The position numbers and the translations under genes were made by a program. Below the pieces are notes generated by a model. The model was not told the origin of the DNA and made no database searches. It saw only the letters and a list, made by a program, of their open reading frames with translations. This document shows, one piece after another, positions 38,801 to 46,830 of a stretch of 64,000 nucleotides of DNA (position 1 is its first letter; each line of letters begins with the position of its first letter). Origin of the DNA: Nematostella vectensis (taxonomy: Eukaryota; Cnidaria; Anthozoa; Actiniaria; Edwardsiidae); NCBI RefSeq assembly GCF_932526225.1, contig NC_064044.1:7180801-7244800 (forward strand). Reading direction: 5' to 3'.

Positions 38801-41800
38801 CAAGCAACTTGTTGTCTGAGATCACGCAACTTGCGTGACATGACTCGAGATTACTCGCAACACCACAAGCAACTTGCTGTCAGAGATCATACACCTTGCG
38901 TGACATGACTCGAAATTACTCGCAACACCATAGCAACTTGTTGTCAGAGATCACGCAACTTTCGTGACATGACTCGCGATTGCCCGCAACACCACAGGCA
39001 ACTTGTTGTCAGAGATCACACACCTTGCGTTACATGACTCGAAATTACTCGCAACACCATAGCAACTTGTTGTCTGAGATCACGCAACTTGCGTGACATG
39101 ACTCGAGATTACTTGCAACACCACAAGCAACTTGCTGTCAGAGATCACACACCTTGCGTGACATGACTCAAAATTACTCGCAACATCATAGCAACTTGTT
39201 GTCAGAGATCACGCAACTTTCGTGACATATTTGAGTCTTGGGGTGATTTGAGTCTTGGGGCTTATTTGAGACTTGGGGCTTATTTGAGTCTTAGGGCTTA
39301 TTTGAGTTTGGGGCTTATTTGAGCCTTGATGCTTATTTGAGTCTTGGGGCTTATTTGAGGCTCGGGGCTTATTTGAGTCTTTGGGCTTATTTGAGTCTTG
39401 ATGCTTATTTGAGTCTTGATGCTTATTTAAGTCTTGGGGCTTATTTGAGACTTGGGATGATTTGAGTCTTAGGGCTTATTTGAGTATTGGTGCTTATTTG
39501 AGTCTTGGGGCTTATTTGAGACTTGGGATGATTTGAGTCTTAGGGCTTATTTGAGTATTGGTGCTTATTTGAGTCTCGGGGCTTCTTTGAGTCTCGGGGC
39601 TTATTTGAGGCTCGGGCCTTATTAAATCGATCTTTACTGTACTAATTGTCAGGCACTTCATCTACGCGAGTACGAGGACGTCATGGACGCGTCGTGTATC
39701 TACTCGCTACTAGCGCTCGTCAGCTGCGCAAACAAGTGCTTTGGTTCCTGTTCAAAGGTATTAGACACCTTCACTTTACATTCCTATTGTGTACTGAAGA
39801 CTGAGGATTTGAGGTTCACCATTATTGTTTTTAGGAGGGAGGAGAGGGGGGGCAGGAGGGGCTTTAATTGAGTATTATATTTTTGTTTGCGAGTTATCAT
39901 AAAAAAATCCAGCTCACCAGACCCCCCCCCCTCTCCTCAAAAGTAAATGATCACCCCTTAGCTTCTTTTAACCCATATCTGTTGCTAATGTAACCCTTTG
40001 TGATCAGGCTGTTTTGTCCCCTACGTGTTCTAAGTACCTTCTTTGTGATCTGACAGGCTTTTATCAAGCTAGAACTTCTAGATAATGTCACGGAGGAACA
40101 GAGAAAGGGTTACGAGGAACTCGCGTTGGAAATATTCACAAAGTAAGTCATTATACTAGAATCAGGAATACGAGATAATGCGATAGTGGTCTTGGATCCA
40201 GTGCACAGTGCAGAATAACGTATGCGCATGCGCGTGCTCTGGCGAAAACAATCACAATCGTAGTGTTGAATCGTTCGAGTAAAAGTACAAAAAGGCTGAC
40301 TTCAATTGCTGTTTTAATTAAGTGTACAGCATTGAAACCATACTGTACAAAAGATGACGGATTTGCTTGATAATGAGGGAGAAATGAAGAGAATTCTAGC
40401 CTTAGTTTTGCGGACTTTAGAAGCACACTAGCATACACACATTGGCACCAGTCGGGCCAAGACGGGACGCTTAGTTTTTTTAGAATTCGCCAAAATTTTG
40501 AATGTGCGAAAATTCCGTCGGTACTCGTTCGTTACGCTTTCGCGTTTTCGGCTATGCGAAAATCCTGTGTCGCTACTCGTTCGTCGTGCTTTCGGGTTTT
40601 TGGCTATGCGAAAATTCTGTCGGTGCTAGTTCGTAACGCTTTCGCGTTTTCGGCTATGCGAAAATTCTGTCGCTACTCGTTTGTCGCGCTTTCGAGTTTT
40701 TGAATGTGCGAAAATCTTGTCGGTGTTCGTTCGTAACGCTTTCGGGTTTTCGGCTATGCGAAAATTCTGTCGGTACTAGTTCGTAACGCTTTCGCGTGAC
40801 GAATTTTTGAATGTGCAAAAAAACCTTTCGGTACTCGTTCGTAACGCTTTCGCGTTTTTGGCTATGCGAAAACCCTGTGTCGCTACTCTTTCGTCGTGCT
40901 TTCTGGTTTTTGGCTATGCGAAAATTCTGTCGGTACTAGTTCGTAACGCTTTCGCGTTTTCGGCTATGCGAAAATTCTGTCGCTACTCGTTTGTCGCGCT
41001 TTCGGGTTTTTGAATGTGCGAAAATCCTGTCGGTATTCGTTCGTAACGCTTTCGGGTTTTCGGCTATGCGAAAATCCTGTTTCGCTACTCGTTCGTCATG
41101 CTTTCGCAGTTTCGGCTATGAGAAAATCCTGTGTCGCTACTCGTTCGTCGCGCTTTCGGGTTCGGCTATGCGAAAATCCTGTGTCGCTACTCGTTTGTCG
41201 CGCTTTCGGGTTTTCGGCTGTGCGAAAATCCTGTGTCGCTACTCGTTCGTCACGCTTTCGGGTTTTCGAACTCTGGGTAGCATTAAGTGCTTTCTCTGTT
41301 TCAGGCACTCTCCTAAGGACTCACGCGTGAACAAGACGGAATGCACAAACTGCGAGACCATGATCCCAGACTGGTGAGTGCGTTTGTGACACATTTTCAT
41401 GGTCCTTACTCGATCTACTTCCTGCCTGACGTAAATTAAAAGTTTCTATATATAACAACTTGGCGATCAATCCTACAAGACTCCGGAGATGTGTGAAGAA
41501 CTTCGAATCTTTTAGTGTCCTTTACTGCCAATTTCAATATTATGCGAACTCTCGTCAACAGTTTCCATTTGCCAAACCGCTTTCTGGCTTCCATCATTCA
41601 AACTTACGTAATTTAATCTGGTGCTTTTGATTGGTCAGCGCCTTACGGAGAGGTGGCGTTACTGGAAACCATTTAAGTGCTGGCCAATAAAAACGCTTCA
41701 AAAAATTTGAAGACAGAAGGCGATTTAGTAGTTGGAAATCTTCTTCGAGATTTCGCGAATATTTAAAACTGCGGAGCCAAATAAAAATGTACATTCACTT

Positions 41801-42121
41801 TTTCAAATAAAACAAAACAACAGTGTCACGCAAGTCGGCTTCAGTGTCACGCAAGTCGGCTTCAGTGTCACGCAAGTCGGCTTCAGTGTCACGCAAGTCG
41901 GCTTCAGTGTCACGCAAGTCAATTGCATAGTCTTAAATCTCTCGCTCACTTGCAGGAGCCAGACGTGTCCGAATTGCGACACCAAGTTTCCCACATGCAT
42001 CGTGACCGGACGACCACTGCTCGACTACCAGTTCTGGATGTGCATGACCTGCAAGCACCGCGCATACGAACAGGAGATCGCGTCACTCAACTTCTGCCCG
42101 CTATGTCACTCTGCAATATGA
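12163..42121 (+). CDS. WDR35: WDR35/IFT121, intraflagellar transport IFT-A subunit (40 exons, complete)
   Basis: This protein is a peripheral subunit of IFT-A, which drives retrograde transport in cilia and helps membrane proteins enter them. Exons: 12163-12186, 12334-12451, 12799-12873, 13356-13448, 13685-13786, 14668-14828, 14988-15052, 15318-15418, 16901-17001, 17672-17716, 17934-18059, 18406-18498, 18888-18980, 19620-19680, 20496-20637, 22688-22757, 23384-23437, 23815-23924, 24533-24581, 25777-25872, 26386-26454, 27154-27234, 27362-27409, 27692-27780, 28371-28488, 28859-28944, 29137-29216, 30164-30363, 31378-31440, 32026-32189, 33536-33584, 34066-34140, 37698-37775, 37938-37961, 38368-38457, 38716-38784, 39653-39757, 40057-40142, 41305-41373, 41956-42121. 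All phases join to 1195 codons plus stop. Two WD40 propellers fill roughly residues 1-650 (strings such as [43 protein letters not shown]). TPR-like helical repeats follow ([43 protein letters not shown]). The end is a zinc ribbon with CTNC, CPNC, CMTC and CPLC. Length is close to human WDR35 (about 1180). The exon 26 acceptor is purine-rich and weak. Confidence 0.96.
14095..14667 (+). repeat. Acceptor-like tandem repeat running into exon 6 of IFT121
   Basis: An imperfect ~20-bp unit resembling TTGTTGTGTTGCAGTGATTG repeats through the end of intron 5. Each good copy has a T/G-rich tract followed by CAG, like the true acceptor GTGTTTTTGTGTCGCAG at 14667. Around ten copies keep GCAG. Confidence 0.85.
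14845..14915 (+). repeat. CAGG/CAGA tetranucleotide repeat
   Basis: An ACAGACAGGCAGGCAGG-type tract starts about 17 bases after the exon 6 donor and ends in CAGACAGA-like copies. It is simple sequence in intron 6. Confidence 0.8.
15528..15645 (+). repeat. Three degenerate copies of a ~45-bp unit in intron 8
   Basis: Copies share CCTAA(A)GGATAGCAC-like starts and TGGTCAAAGCAATT-like ends. The rest of intron 8 up to 16325 shows nothing recognisable. Confidence 0.5.
16326..16867. mobile_element. hAT-like MITE, 542 bp, just before exon 9
   Basis: The left end CAGGGCTTCTGGAATTACG and right end CGTAATTCCAGAAGCCCTG are perfect inverted repeats. Flanks are both TATATA-rich, so the target duplication is unclear. 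The interior repeats AAATTACGCGG several times and has no coding frame. The right end lies 33 bases before exon 9, so the transposon end stands next to the polypyrimidine region. Confidence 0.8.
18100..18265 (+). repeat. ~33-bp repeat, about five copies, intron 11
   Basis: Degenerate copies contain TGACCACCCCCAGCTATGCA-like text. They begin ~40 bases after the exon 11 donor. Confidence 0.65.
20198..20441 (+). mobile_element. TTAA-flanked MITE family A, copy 1 (intron 14)
   Basis: TTAAAGCCGCATTGTCACCA at the left and TGGTGACAATGCGGCTTTAA at the right are terminal inverted repeats. Orientation is taken as the one in which CCGGTCGATTACG follows the left end. It is 244 bp and non-coding. TTAA ends recall piggyBac-type targets, which is inference. 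Four relatives are in this window. Confidence 0.9.
20680..22687. other. Intron 15, no recognised gene
   Basis: This 2-kb intron has GCGCCC-rich direct repeats near 20690-20875 (AATAAGCGCCC twice), perhaps a degraded MITE. A minus-strand frame near 21090-21360 is long but has a leucine/valine-rich low-complexity part and no family match I know, so I do not call it. Confidence 0.4.
22795..23100 (+). repeat. ~23-bp repeat in intron 16
   Basis: Units close to GGGTAATGAGAATTTAAATG recur about ten times, starting some 40 bases after the exon 16 donor. A second simple array (GGATAGGGATTAGATT-like, 23230-23335) follows before exon 17. Confidence 0.85.
23987..24237 (-). mobile_element. TTAA MITE family A, copy 2 (intron 18)
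   Basis: The right end TGGTGACAATGCGGCTTTAA is intact; the left end is degraded (TTCAAAGCGGAAATCCCACC). It is inverted relative to copy 1, so the two flank exons 15-18. Confidence 0.85.
24645..25776 (+). repeat. 73-bp array built from the intron 19/exon 20 boundary
   Basis: Fourteen copies of the exon 20 acceptor and its first ~22 coding bases precede the real exon at 25777. The copied exon start GAAGTGCGCCGAACTGACCC begins at 24645 (diverged), 24762, 24835, 24908, 24981, 25121, 25194, 25267, 25340, 25413, 25486, 25558, 25631 and 25704. Most steps are exactly 73. Each decoy keeps a T-rich tract and AG, usually CCTTTTTAG. After CCCTG the units diverge from the exon (CTAAA instead of AAAGA). 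Confidence 0.95.
26065..26165 (-). mobile_element. Fragment related to TTAA MITE family B
   Basis: CAGCCGATGGAAATGGATGC matches the reverse complement of the family B interior (GCATCCATTTCCATCGGCT near 32250). Shorter relatives appear near 23700 and 56078. Ends are missing. Confidence 0.45.
27838..27860 (+). repeat. Poly-G tract in intron 24
   Basis: A run of more than 20 G residues lies ~58 bases after the exon 24 donor. It could form a quadruplex in the pre-mRNA, but length may also be an assembly artefact. Confidence 0.8.
27993..28243 (-). mobile_element. TTAA MITE family A, copy 3 (intron 24)
   Basis: The ends are TTAAAGCGGCTTCATCACCA and TGGTGACAAGGTGACTTTAA. Orientation is opposite to copy 1, with CCGGAGGTCCG following the left end. 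Confidence 0.85.
28505..28605 (+). repeat. GTA/GTC/GTT triplet tract in intron 25
   Basis: Imperfect GTAGTAGTC/GTCGTTGTT triplets begin ~17 bases after the exon 25 donor. Confidence 0.75.
29190..29515 (+). repeat. Decayed repeat including the end of exon 27
   Basis: The exon 27 end CTACTAAAGACTGGCGGTGC is echoed in intron 27 by GTTACTAAAGAATGGCTGTGC (29274 on), GTTACTGAGGACTAGCGGGGC and later weaker copies. They alternate with GTGACATTGTCACGCC-like text. Spacing is roughly 70-100 bases. Confidence 0.65.
29817..30068 (+). mobile_element. TTAA MITE family A, copy 4 (intron 27)
   Basis: The ends are TTAAAGCCGCATTGTCACCA and TGGTGACAATGCGGCTTTAA, in the same orientation as copy 1. With copy 3 it forms an inverted pair around exons 25-27. 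Confidence 0.9.
30364..30960 (+). repeat. 56-bp donor-like array after exon 28
   Basis: The array starts at the exon 28 donor GTGAGTCAAGG. The regular unit is 56 bp and holds GTTAGTGAGTCAGTCTGTCA, so the donor-like hexamer GTGAGT recurs about ten times. Decayed CAGTCAG-rich sequence continues to about 31050. Confidence 0.9.
32198..32424 (+). mobile_element. TTAA MITE family B, copy 1 (intron 30)
   Basis: It starts TTAAAGAAGGCCAATCACGC eight bases after the exon 30 donor (ACT/GTATCCTC) and ends near ATCGACAATATTTAA. The relative at 60959-61206 shows the inverted ends more clearly. Non-coding. Confidence 0.75.
32545..32709. mobile_element. hAT-like MITE, CAGGGCCGTAGCAGG family, copy 2
   Basis: It runs from CAGTGCCGTAGCAGAC to CCTGCTACGGCCCTG, with CACGCCCCTACTGGTCATTT inside. 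It lies in intron 30 and is homologous to 3589-3718 and 62837-63001. Confidence 0.8.
32893..33485. mobile_element. ~590-bp palindromic element in intron 30
   Basis: The arms are long inverted repeats. GCGACGCCGCATTTTCAAAA at the left matches TTTTGAAAATGCGGCGTCGC at the right. AGTGCAGTTGCC and AGTGTCGCGACAGAAAGCC pair further in. The right arm holds an extra copy of AAAATGCGGCGTCGC. The element ends ~50 bases before exon 31 and is non-coding. Confidence 0.85.
34159..37112. mobile_element. ~2.95-kb non-autonomous DNA transposon in intron 32
   Basis: Perfect 24-bp terminal inverted repeats begin ACACGAAGGCGCGGTATAAA at the left and end at 37112 with the complement. TTAA flanks both sides (34155-34158 and 37113-37116), as for piggyBac-type insertion. 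No transposase-like frame is seen. Internally, a ~100-bp segment near 35500-35670 is tandemly duplicated. The left TTAA is only 15 bases after the exon 32 donor, whose GTAAGTAGGG is intact. Confidence 0.88.
37330..37690 (+). repeat. ~22-bp array up to the exon 33 acceptor
   Basis: Units such as TCATTGCGTTACTTGTGTG repeat until the acceptor GTGTGTTCAG at 37697. Confidence 0.85.
38030..38255 (+). repeat. ~31-bp CACGATCAGCTTAACGTAA array in intron 34
   Basis: About seven imperfect copies lie between the 24-nt exon 34 and exon 35. Confidence 0.8.
38786..39228 (+). repeat. ~65-bp array beginning at the exon 36 donor
   Basis: The unit ACTCGCAACACCACAAGCAA then TTGTTGTCAGAGATCACGCA occurs about seven times. 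The first copy starts within the donor itself (GTACTCGCAAACC). Confidence 0.85.
39229..39635 (+). repeat. ~20-bp TTGAGTCTTGGGGCTTATT array
   Basis: Roughly twenty imperfect copies follow the previous array without a gap and end ~20 bases before the exon 37 acceptor. Confidence 0.85.
40497..41270 (+). repeat. ~58-bp array in intron 38
   Basis: Units combine TTTCGGCTATGCGAAAATCC with a CGCTACTCGTTCGTCGCGCT segment, about fourteen copies. The array stops ~35 bases before exon 39. Several frames stay open through it, but they are repeat products, not genes. Confidence 0.9.
41521..41783 (+). mobile_element. Foldback MITE family C, copy 1 (intron 39)
   Basis: CCGCTTTCTGGCTTCCATCA and surrounding text match 53587-53850 in inverse orientation. 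The ends (TTTACTGC then AATATTATGCGAA, against TTCGCGAATATT) are inverted repeats. Limits are approximate. Confidence 0.7.
41822..41926 (+). repeat. Five exact-type copies of a 21-bp unit
   Basis: CAGTGTCACGCAAGTCGGCT repeats with period 21 shortly before the last IFT121 exon. Confidence 0.95.
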
Positions 42122-43492
42122 ACAAAGTGTAGCCGAATAGGGAAGGGGCGCGGAGATCGCGTCACTCAACTTCTGCCCGCTATGTCACTCTGCAATATGA
42201 ACAAAGTGTAGCCGAATAGGGAAGGGGCGCGGAGATCGCGTCACTCAACTTCTGCCCGCTATGTCACTCTGCAATATGAACAAAGTGTAGCCGAATAGGG
42301 AAGGGGCGCGGAGATCGCGTCACTCAACTTCTGCCCGCTATGTCACTCTGCAATATGAACAAAGTGTAGCCGAATAGGGAAGGGGCGCGGAGATCGCGTC
42401 ACTCAACTTCTGCCCGCTATGTCACTCTGCAATATGAACAAAGTGTAGCCGAATAGGGAAGGGGCGCGGAGATCGCGTCACTCAACTTCTGCCCGCTATG
42501 TCACTCTGCAATATGAACAAAGTGTATCCGAATAGGGAAGGGGCGCGGAGATCGCGTCACTCAACTTCTGCCCGCTATGCCACTCTGCAATATGAACAAA
42601 GTGTATCCGAATAGGGAAGGGGCGCGGAGATCGCGTCACTCAACTTCTGCCCGCTATGTCACTCTGCAATATGAACAAAGTGTATCCGAATAGGGAAGGG
42701 GCGCGGAGATCGCGTCACTCAACTTCTGCCCGCTATGCCACTCTGCAATATGAACAAAGTGTATCCGAATAGGGAAGGGGCGCGGAGATCGCGTCACTCA
42801 ACTTCTGCCCGCTATGCCACTCTGCAATATGAACAAAGTGTAGCCGAATAGGGAAGGGGCGCGGAGATCGCGTCACTCAACTTCTGCCCGCTATGCCACT
42901 CTGCAATATGAACAAAGTGTAGCCGAATAGGGAAGGGGCGCGGAGATCGCGTCACTCAACTTCTGCCCGCTATGCCACTCTGCAATATGAACAAAGTGTA
43001 GCCGAATAGGGAAGGGGCGCGGAGATCGCGTCACTCAACTTCTGCCCGCTATGTCACTCTGCAATATGAACAAAGTGTAGCCGAATAGGGAAGGGGCGCG
43101 GAGATCGCGTCACTCAACTTCTGCCCGCTATGTCACTCTGCAATATGAACAAAGTGTAGCCGAATAGGGAAGGGGCGCGGAGATCGCGTCACTCAACTTC
43201 TGCCTGCTATGTCACTCTGCAATATGAACAAAGTGTAGCCGAATAGGGAAGGGGCGCGGAGATCGCATCACTCAACTTCTGCCCGCTATGTCACTCTGCA
43301 ATATGAACAAAGTGTAGCCGAATAGGGAAGGGGCGCGGAGATCGCGTCACTCAACTTCTGCCTGTTATGCCACTCTGCAATGTGAACAAAGTGTAGCCGA
43401 ATAGGGAAGGGGCGCGGAGATCGCGTCACTCAACTTCTGCCTGTTATGCCACTCTGCAATGTGAACAAAGTGTAGCCGAATAGGGAAGGGGC
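42074..43492 (+). repeat. 79-bp array of the IFT121 C-terminal coding end, 18 copies
   Basis: The first unit is genuine coding sequence plus stop: GAGATCGCGTCACTCAACTT at 42074 to TGA at 42121, followed by GTGTAGCCGAATAGGGAAGG. The unit then recurs every 79 bp (42153, 42232 ... 43417), 18 copies in all. Copies differ at few sites, such as TGTCACTC/TGCCACTC and TGTAGCC/TGTATCC; the last two are the most diverged. The period is not a multiple of three, and the real stop precedes all extra copies, so they lie in the 3' UTR or beyond. Confidence 0.96.
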
Positions 43493-43593
43493 GGGGGCAA
43501 TCGCACTGACCACAATTTCTACGCGTAGGGGGAGGGGTTGGGTGACCGTAAAGGCCACACCGGGCTTAAATACAAGAGATCACGTTATAGGGG

Positions 43594-43846
43594 ACTTGCG
43601 CTAAGAGTTCACGTGACTTTATGGGTTGCAAACTTGCGCGCGCTCAGGCTTTTAGTGCCAAAATAGCAACAACAAAAAGCAAATAATTTCGCACTAACGA
43701 AAAAAGCCAGAAAGATTTTTTCAGAAAGGCTTTATATTCACTAAAGCATTTTTTGTCGTTCTTTGGCGAGACGAGCGCAGTCAATTCTGTGTTTATTTTG
43801 GTTTGAATTTGCCACCCAAAGGGTCAGGTGATCTCTTAGCGCAAGT
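43594..43846. mobile_element. Foldback MITE, ~253 bp
   Basis: ACTTGCGCTAAGAGTTCACG at the left pairs with GTGATCTCTTAGCGCAAGT at the right. Non-coding. Confidence 0.7.
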
Positions 43847-44149
43847 ATTACCAGATATGCGATAGGATCCTGCGATATTAGCACATATACTACTTGGAAA
43901 TGTAGGCGCTAAGTTTGCGCATTGGAAAGGGGCGATATACTACTACTCGGATGCATTGGGGTGGAACCCAGGTAAAGTGCAACTTTTCAGTAATTTAAAA
44001 TCTCACTCGTGCGACACGTTCGACGGCGTTCGTATTTTATTGGTGTTAGTTTATGCTGGTAAAGCTTGTTCATGTATATACGGCATGGTAATTTAGTTAC
44101 CTTCTTTCACACTCTCTTTCACAGTGTTCATTGAATGTGTCATAACTTG

Positions 44150-44177
44150 TAATAAACTAAGTTCAGTTGTAAATAAA
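44150..44177 (+). terminator. Candidate poly(A) signals for IFT121
   Basis: Two AATAAA hexamers occur within GTAATAAACTAAG and GTAAATAAACTAGG. If used, the 3' UTR would include the whole 79-bp array. Usage is not shown by sequence alone. Confidence 0.3.
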
Positions 44178-45424
44178 CTAGGTTAACGTTCACCATCTAT
44201 GGTTTTTGTAGACACTGTCGCTGCCTTTGATACCTACAAGCAAAGAGCACCCCGCAAAGAACCAGAAAAACAAAGCACGCGTTCTTAAACACCCTGTCCC
44301 CGACGCATCCGTTTTCGTTTCATTAAACTCATCGTCTGATAAGTTTGGGGTCAGGTATCGGATAGCTTGGTAACCGCCTAACCAAGCGCACCCGAGGAGC
44401 CAGGCCTCAGGGCAACAGCTCCCCGCCCCCCAGGGGGGTACCCGTCACACCTTTCCGTGGAATATACTTACCTAGTTAATTGCATGCTACCCTAAGGGTG
44501 TGGTGGGAGGGGCGAAAAACCCGCGAATTCAGTGTTGAGTCGAGCGAGATTTGCAGAACTCTGAGAGAGGATACTAACGTGCCAAGCCCTGAATAACCGG
44601 GGGCGCCCAAGCCGCAGCAGGGGCTAGACCCAGGAGCGCGCGGTCATCCTTGATTTTAACTAATGCTAAATTGCGCTTATGCTTATGTAGCATACATAAA
44701 ACGCATCCGTTTTCGTTCCGTTGTTAAAAAGTCCCACCTCACAAGAAGCGTCATTTTGAAACAGCCCGTCCGTACGAAAACGAAGAAACGATAGCGATCT
44801 CGTTAAATTAGTGAAAGTTACGTAGGGTCTGGGAACGAGGATAAAACGATAAGAAGCTCTACTGCTTGTTTTACATAGCACGCGCAAAGCGAATTGCGAG
44901 TATCGTTTTTAAATTGTTCCACTCTGGAGAGCGTTTTCGGGTTGTTCCGTTTTTGGTCGTACCGTATCCGTAACAAAACGGCCAGAAAGAAAGAGAAAAG
45001 GCGGTAAGAACCCGAAAACCCGGATGTAAGCTACTCTACCAGTCTAGTAAGGCTCGTGGAATATTTCCAAATAGTCGTGTTAACCAGAGTAATGAATAAT
45101 ATAACAATAACAGGTTTTGCAATAGAAGGCTGCCCAATTCCTCAGGGCGAGCATGTTTCCTTGTGGCGCTAACTAGCTATAACCATTTACACAAGAGCCT
45201 CTTTTTCTATCCCTCCGCCCCAGTTGTAATTTTATGGGCTCAAAGAAAACACTTGAGAATTTGCTGTCATATTTCGCAGGCCGATACCAAGGTACATAAA
45301 CGTTTAGTTACATCAGCATGTCGCAGCTTGAATATGGACGTTTGATGATGATAAGGCAAACAAGCGCTTATTCAAAGTGACAGCTATGTTACGAAACACG
45401 CTAAAACACGTGCATGTACGATCA

Positions 45425-45906
45425 CGTCACTCCTGTTCTACGTACCCAACACTGGCTGCCCTTCAAAGAAAGAATAGATTTTAAATTCTTTCTTTTAACC
45501 CTAAATGAAACTGCTCCAGCCTATATAAAAGATCTTTTAACTCCCTATAAACCAAAGCGCAGTCTTCGCTACAAATAAGTCTCTTTTAGTCTCCGTTAGC
45601 CCTCTAGTTGTACACCACCTATATGGAACTCCTTCCCACTAGAACTCCGGAATTGTAAAAAATTGAGTGTGTTTCAAACCAAGGTCAAGACCTTCCTTTT
45701 TAAACGTGTCTTCGACAATTGATTCTTAAGGATTTTTTTATCTTAGTTATGTATCATAATTAAATTTTTTACTTTATTTTATCTTTTTATTATCTATTTG
45801 ATGTATTTAGTAATGCATTTTAAAAATTATTTAACATAATATTAAACCTGAAAAGCGCTTTGGATCTATAGGAGAAAGGCGCTCTATAAATCTATATTAT
45901 TATTAT
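45425..45906 (+). mobile_element. 3' fragment of a CR1/L2-type LINE
   Basis: The plus strand encodes a decayed reverse-transcriptase C-terminus. HWLPFKERIDFKFFLLTLNE and APAYIKDLLTPYKPKRSLRY are readable, followed after stops by WNSFPLELRNC and FQTKVKTFLFKR. Then comes a typical 3' tail (AAAAGCGCTTTGGATCTATA, AAGGCGCTCTATAAATCTAT) ending in ATT repeats. The 5' part is missing, as usual for truncated LINEs. Confidence 0.85.
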
Positions 45907-46578
45907 GTAGAGATAAAGCAAATGAGAGTCCTAGGCTTCTTGGACAAAGTTCCACAAATCACCAACTGTGATCTCCCGATAACTTGTACTATTTTTTTTA
46001 TTTCCCTTTCTTGGGGGTGCAACGGATTGGGGTTGTAAAACCCTATTGAATATTTGCCAGAAACTTTGTATGCGAGATCCGAGAAGTTTGCCTTTTTTTT
46101 GATGACAGATCGATAGGCAAGTATTTGAACACGCAAGAATATAGATGCGATCGATCACCCTGATTTATTAAGGCTGCTTTTTCTCGCAAAGGTAACGCTC
46201 GATTCTCACTGGAACACAAGAGCAAGCGCAACAATACTTAAATAAAAAGATTTCGCCTAATTTAGCTTTCGCTAATGTCTAAGCAGCTTCACAGAAAGGT
46301 CTAACACCTGCGTATATGGCCAGGGGCCCGCATGTTGGTAATAGCGGCAAGGCTGCGTCTTCATAAGACTACAAGCTTGGCTGCGTTACAACTTGAGATG
46401 GTAGTAGGTTCCATGTTCTGATAGTTCTTGGGAAAAAGGAGTAGTTAAAGGCCAGAACTGAAGCTTAAGGTTGAACAAACATGCACTGATTTTTTTTCTA
46501 GTAGGAAGAGAGTTAGGTTTTACACAGGGAGGGAAGTCGCTATATTTACATGGTTATTTCGGATAAAAGAGGGTAGCG

Positions 46579-46830
46579 CAGTTTTCATTGTCACCAGTTC
46601 ACTTCCGGAGGTCCGACGCAAACCTCAACCGTTAAACGACAAAAGAATCTATTAGAATCCGAGATTTTTAACATGCCATCCGCTCTAAATTATCAATCAC
46701 ATCCTCGAAGAAACTTGCAATATACACACTGCTTTCAATATTTTGAAATATTTTTCGCGTTTTCCGTTAAAAATCATCGGAGGTTGTAACGTAATCGACC
46801 GGAAGTAAACTGGTGACAATGCGGCTTTAA
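46579..46830 (-). mobile_element. TTAA MITE family A, copy 5 (intergenic)
   Basis: The left end is damaged (TTTTCATTGTCACCAGTTCA); the right end TGGTGACAATGCGGCTTTAA is intact. Same orientation as copies 2 and 3. Confidence 0.85.

Noticed and set aside
40807-41330. Overlapping 60-130 residue open frames rich in Arg, Phe and Ser
   Set aside because: They are translations of the 58-bp intron 38 array in several frames; only the part at 41305-41373 is real IFT121 coding sequence.
44461-44475. ATACTTACCTAG, identical to the start of U1 snRNA over about ten bases
   Set aside because: The following bases do not match U1 stem-loops. The same bases read on the minus strand as a strong splice donor (CTAG/GTAAGTAT), which explains the match to U1.
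44340-44660. GC-rich, possibly structured block considered as a tRNA, 5S or SRP RNA gene
   Set aside because: No cloverleaf, A/B box pair or conserved rRNA/SRP core could be traced.
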